From Rhodococcus sp. Leaf247 (GTDB lineage: Bacteria; Actinomycetota; Actinomycetes; Mycobacteriales; Mycobacteriaceae), in the NCBI RefSeq assembly GCF_001426185.1, contig NZ_LMRP01000002.1:1070144-1134143 (forward strand): a stretch of 64,000 nt of DNA, in the 5' to 3' direction. The notes beneath the pieces were generated by a model. That model was not told the DNA's origin and did no database searches. It worked only from the letters and a program-made list of their open reading frames with translations. A program made the translations under genes and the position numbers. Position 1 is the stretch's first letter. Each line of letters begins with the position of its first letter. Below, piece after piece: positions 60,735-64,000 of the stretch.

Positions 60735-62111
60735 GTGACGACTTTCGAGAACGACGGAACGATCGCGCCTGCGTACACCGGCCGAATCGCGAACGACCCT
60801 GTTCCCGCGCTCCGACTTCCCGACGGCCGCATGGACCCCGCCGCGGCGTACCGATTCATCCACGACGAGCTGATGCTCGACGGGAGTTCACGACTCAACC
60901 TGGCCACGTTCGTCACCACGTGGATGGAACCCGAAGCCGAGAGGCTGATGGCCGAGACGTTCGACAAGAACATGATCGACAAGGACGAGTACCCCGCCAC
61001 CGCGGCCATCGAGGAGCGATGCGTCAACATGGTGGCCGACCTGTGGAACGCCCCGTCCCTCGTGCACACCGATCCGGCGTCCGCCACGGGCGTATCGACC
61101 GTCGGCTCGTCCGAGGCGGTCATGCTGGCCGGTCTCGCGTTGAAATGGCGGTGGCGTGCACGACGCTCCGCGGCGGGCGCAGACACCTCGACGCCCAATC
61201 TCGTTCTGGGAACCAATGTCCAGGTGGTCTGGGAGAAGTTCTGCCGGTACTTCGACGTCGAGCCGAAGTATCTCGACATGGAGCCCGGCAGGTACGTCAT
61301 CACAGCGGAGCAGGTGCGTGGTGCCGTCGACGAGAACACCATCGGCGTCCTCGCCGTCCTGGGCACCACGTTCACCGGTGAACTCGAGCCGGTGGAGGAG
61401 ATCGCCGCCGTTCTCGACCGGGTAGCGGCCGACGGCGGCCCGGACGTTCCCCTCCACGTCGATGCGGCCAGTGGTGGATTCGTCGTCCCGTTCCTCGACC
61501 CCGACCTGCTGTGGGACTTCCGGATCCCGCGGGTGAAGTCGATCAACGCGAGCGGCCACAAGTACGGCCTCACCTACCCCGGCCTGGGCTTCGTCGTGTG
61601 GCGGGAGAAGGAGGATCTGCCGGACGATCTGGTCTTCCGCGTCAACTACCTGGGCGGCGACATGCCTACCTTCACTCTCAACTTCTCCCGGCCCGGCAAC
61701 CAGGTCATCGGCCAGTACTACAACTTTCTACGCCTGGGCCGCTCCGGTTACACGGACGTGATGGCCTCGTTGCGCAGCACCGCGACCCGCGTCGCCGATC
61801 ATCTCGGTACCCATGACGTGGTGGAGGTCATCTCCGACGGATCCGACATTCCGGTGATCGCGTTCGCACTTCGGGAAGACTGCGAGTTCACGGTCTTCGA
61901 CGTCTCTCACGAACTCCGGGCGCGTGGTTGGCAGGTGCCGGCCTACACGATGCCGGCACGGGCGGAGACCGTCGCCGTCCTCAGAGTCGTTGTGCGTGAG
62001 GGGTTCTCGGCAGATCTCGGCAGGATGTTCTGTGACGCCGTCGACGCCGTTCTGTCCGAACTGTCGTCGAAGGGCGACGGGCATTCGCACGCCCGCCACT
62101 TCGCACACTGA
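60735..62111 (+). CDS. gadB: Glutamate decarboxylase
   Basis: PLP-dependent enzyme converting glutamate to GABA and CO2, consuming a proton. The 458-residue protein has the usual N-terminal region (SRLNLATFVTTWMEPEAERLM), the phosphate-binding GSSEAVMLAGLALKWRWR, HVDAASGGFVVPF and the PLP lysine Lys276 in INASGHKYGLTYPG. GTG 60735 lies 6 nt after a TAGCGT box (leaderless). No antiporter gadC is adjacent, so it may serve GABA metabolism or pH balance alone. It converges on yqgE with a 9-bp gap. Confidence 0.95.
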   Translation: MTTFENDGTIAPAYTGRIANDPVPALRLPDGRMDPAAAYRFIHDELMLDGSSRLNLATFVTTWMEPEAERLMAETFDKNMIDKDEYPATAAIEERCVNMVADLWNAPSLVHTDPASATGVSTVGSSEAVMLAGLALKWRWRARRSAAGADTSTPNLVLGTNVQVVWEKFCRYFDVEPKYLDMEPGRYVITAEQVRGAVDENTIGVLAVLGTTFTGELEPVEEIAAVLDRVAADGGPDVPLHVDAASGGFVVPFLDPDLLWDFRIPRVKSINASGHKYGLTYPGLGFVVWREKEDLPDDLVFRVNYLGGDMPTFTLNFSRPGNQVIGQYYNFLRLGRSGYTDVMASLRSTATRVADHLGTHDVVEVISDGSDIPVIAFALREDCEFTVFDVSHELRARGWQVPAYTMPARAETVAVLRVVVREGFSADLGRMFCDAVDAVLSELSSKGDGHSHARHFAH

Positions 62112-62120
62112 CTCCCGTCA

Positions 62121-62726
62121 TCAGTTGGTGTCGACGTCGAGCGGATGCGTCGCCAGCATGGCCAGCGGCAGCGGTTGCCGACGCAGGACCCGCGCCCACA
62201 TGTCGACCCCGGGTGGCCCGACCACATCGGATGGCAACGCGGACACCACCATCCAGTCGTCGCGCTCCAGCTCGCCGTCCAGCTGACCCAGGCTCCATCC
62301 CGAGTATCCGGCGAACACCCGCATACCTTCCACGAGCGGCGCGACGGTCGCCGGATCCGAGTCCAGATCGATCATGACGACGCGGCCGTCGACGCGTCGG
62401 ATACCGCGAATGTCGTCGATGACGACGCCTCGCCGCAGAGTCGCGAGGCACAACGCGGAGTCGCGCTTGACCGGGCCACCGACATACAGCGCCTTGGGCG
62501 TCGTCGTGAGATCGGACCACTGCGGCAACACCGTGTGCACGGCCGTGTCGCTGGGGCGGTTGATCACCACACCGAGGCTGCCGGCGTCGTTGTGCTCGAT
62601 GATGTACACGACGGTGCGGCGGAAGGTGGGTTCGACCAGCTCCGTCGACGAGACCAGCAAACTGCCCGGCCGCACCACCTGATCGGCCGACGCGGTCCGG
62701 TCCTCCGGTTCTTCTGCGTGTGCCAC
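62121..62726 (-). CDS. YqgE/AlgH family protein (Rv0038-like)
   Basis: A 201-residue cytoplasmic protein of the YqgE/AlgH family (DUF179). Signatures are PGSLLVSSTELVEPTFRRTVVYIIEHND, GSLGVVINRPSD, VGGPVKRDSALCL and VFAGYSGWSLGQLDGELERDDW. Biochemical role unknown. I used GTG 62726; an AGGAG lies unusually close to it, so the start is less sure than the rest. It is divergent from the MFS gene over 82 bp, as in M. tuberculosis (Rv0038-Rv0037c). Confidence 0.92.
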   Translation of the reverse strand: MAHAEEPEDRTASADQVVRPGSLLVSSTELVEPTFRRTVVYIIEHNDAGSLGVVINRPSDTAVHTVLPQWSDLTTTPKALYVGGPVKRDSALCLATLRRGVVIDDIRGIRRVDGRVVMIDLDSDPATVAPLVEGMRVFAGYSGWSLGQLDGELERDDWMVVSALPSDVVGPPGVDMWARVLRRQPLPLAMLATHPLDVDTN

Positions 62727-62796
62727 CTCCTCATCATCGCACCGGCACGGGCACACGTGCGAGAGATGGCGCGGGAGAGTTGCGGCCGGGCAGGGA

Positions 62797-62802
62797 TAGT
62801 GT
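62797..62802 (+). promoter_or_regulatory. -10 box (TAGTGT) for a leaderless MFS mRNA
   Basis: TAGTGT lies 6 nt before the GTG at 62809, and no ribosome binding site is seen. Confidence 0.55.
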
Positions 62803-62808
62803 CGGGTC

Positions 62809-64000
62809 GTGAGTCGAACCGAACGGCCCGGTGCGGTCCACGCGCTGAGAGCGGTCGCTCATTCCCCGGGTGCGCTGAGACTGGTGCTCCTCCGGTTCGC
62901 GTCGCAGTTCGGCGACGGGATGTTCCAGGCAGCACTCGGCGGCGCCATCCTCTTCGACCCGCAACGCGGCGCGGATCCGGCGGCTGTCGCAGCCGGTTTC
63001 GCGGTGCTGCTCCTGCCGTACTCCCTGCTCGGACCGTTCGCCGCGCGAATCCTCGACCGAGTGGACCGTGCCGTCGTCCTCGGCGTGGCGAGCACGCTGA
63101 AGGTCTTGCTCATCGCCGGTGCCACCTGGCTGCTCCTGGCGGGGGCATCCAACACGGTCGTGCTGACGACTGCGCTCGCGACGGTGGGGGCGAGCCGGTT
63201 CGTTCTCGCCGGGCTGTCCGCGTCGCTTCCGCACGTGGTGCCGACGTCGGCGCTGGTCACGACGAACGCCGCACTGGTCACCCTGGGATCCGTCGTCTCG
63301 GCGGTCGGCGCGCTCGCGGCGGTCACCGTCCTGGGACTCGTCGGCCCGTCCGATCGGTCCACGGCCATCGCGACGGGCATCTCCGCGATCGGCGCACTTC
63401 TCGCCGCCATCGCCGCACGAGGATTCGTACGGGGCCGCCTCGGACCCGACGGAACTGCCACGCGTCGTGAGGACGACGGTGGCTGGACGTCCGGCTTCGC
63501 TGCGGTTCGCCGAACACGTTCTGTCGCTGCGCCTCTGGTGGGCGTCGGTGCCCACAGGATCGCGTTCGGCGTGGACACGCTGATCATGATCCTGCTGTTG
63601 CGTGACACCGCTCGGTCGTCGATCCTCCCCGGTGGGGTCGCAGGTTTCGGCCTCACGATCGGAGCGGCTGCCGCCGGGATGTTCGTCGCCGCGGTCGCTA
63701 CTCCCGTGCTGCTTCCTCGGCTCGGATCTACGCGCACCGTCGTGGCCGCGCTGTCCCTCGCGGCGTTGGCGCAGACCGCGCTGGTGGCAACGTTGATTCC
63801 GGACCTGCTGATCCTCGGCGCCTTCCTGCTCGGCGCGGCCGGACAGACGGTCAAACTGACAGCCGATGCGGCGATGCAGACCGACATCCCCGACGATCGG
63901 CGTGGGCGAGTCTTCGCGATCCAGGACACCACGTTCAACGTGGCGTTCGTCGGTGCCATCGCCGTCGCGGCCCTCGTCATCGGTCCGCAGTCCACAGGCG
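62809..64000 (+). CDS. MFS transporter (Rv0037c-like), 3' end beyond the window
   Basis: The first 397 residues of a major facilitator with about eleven helices in view. The N-terminal half has RFASQFGDGMFQAALGGAILF, PYSLLGPFAARILDRVDR (the motif A-like loop between helices 2 and 3) and ASRFVLAGLSASLPHVV. The second half has LGAAGQTVKLTADAAMQTDIPDDRRGRVFAIQD. The type matches putative drug or macrolide exporters next to yqgE in mycobacteria. GTG 62809 is leaderless (TAGTGT 6 nt upstream). Substrate unknown. Confidence 0.88.
   Translation, partial: MSRTERPGAVHALRAVAHSPGALRLVLLRFASQFGDGMFQAALGGAILFDPQRGADPAAVAAGFAVLLLPYSLLGPFAARILDRVDRAVVLGVASTLKVLLIAGATWLLLAGASNTVVLTTALATVGASRFVLAGLSASLPHVVPTSALVTTNAALVTLGSVVSAVGALAAVTVLGLVGPSDRSTAIATGISAIGALLAAIAARGFVRGRLGPDGTATRREDDGGWTSGFAAVRRTRSVAAPLVGVGAHRIAFGVDTLIMILLLRDTARSSILPGGVAGFGLTIGAAAAGMFVAAVATPVLLPRLGSTRTVVAALSLAALAQTALVATLIPDLLILGAFLLGAAGQTVKLTADAAMQTDIPDDRRGRVFAIQDTTFNVAFVGAIAVAALVIGPQSTG

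Overview
The window is high-GC actinobacterial DNA, and gene order and protein sequences point to a Rhodococcus-like member of the Mycobacteriales (Nocardiaceae). From recalled knowledge of the Mycobacterium tuberculosis chromosome, the backbone matches the origin-proximal segment Rv0037c-Rv0058 in reverse order: dnaB, rplI, rpsR, ssb, rpsF, an Rv0051-like glycosyltransferase, ponA, a DUF5318 gene, padR, ino1, leuS, a small membrane protein, yqgE and an MFS gene. No rRNA, tRNA, CRISPR array, transposase or integrase was seen.

Layout. 1-6 kb: dnaB, truncated by the window edge and interrupted in its Walker A motif by an intein; a SulP-carbonic anhydrase fusion; the rpsF-ssb-rpsR-rplI operon. 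6-8.5 kb: a GT87-like membrane protein, a GNAT acetyltransferase and a small LuxR-type regulator. 8.6-17.9 kb: a tellurium-resistance-type (Ter) island. It has terD and a DUF475/TerC-like gene on the minus strand. Divergent from them is a seven-gene operon: coiled-coil protein, HpcH/HpaI-CitE-like lyase, PRTase-TRSP protein, PRTase/StiP-PELOTA protein, HAD phosphatase, TerD-TerD fusion and a universal stress protein. 17.9-26.4 kb: core genes again (second GT87 gene, ponA, DUF5318, two DUF1707 genes, padR-ino1).

26.4-53.2 kb is accessory metabolism and regulation. It contains a BTAD/AAA regulator operon with DUF2786 and HEXXH proteins, a LysR regulator and an F420-type oxidoreductase. Ammonium and amino-acid transport, glutathione-independent formaldehyde dehydrogenase, PhoX phosphatase and glucosylglycerate hydrolase follow. 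Next come a TetR/quinone reductase pair, stress proteins, an APC transporter, a MarR-controlled VOC-wrbA-pirin block and a tripartite tricarboxylate transporter. 53.2-64 kb: a nuclease flanked by two related large palindromes, then leuS, an SdpI-like protein, a bile-acid-symporter-like protein, an SDR, udgX, gadB, yqgE and a partial MFS gene.

Expression signals are consistent. About seventeen genes have a TANNNT box 6-7 nt before an ATG or GTG, which predicts leaderless mRNAs. Many operon partners overlap by 1 or 4 nt, which suggests translational coupling. The most system-like part is the Ter island. Its enzymes fit the nucleoside-like metabolite pathway proposed earlier for Ter gene neighbourhoods, here with an uncharacterised coiled-coil protein and a two-domain TerD whose first domain has lost the acidic ion-binding motifs.
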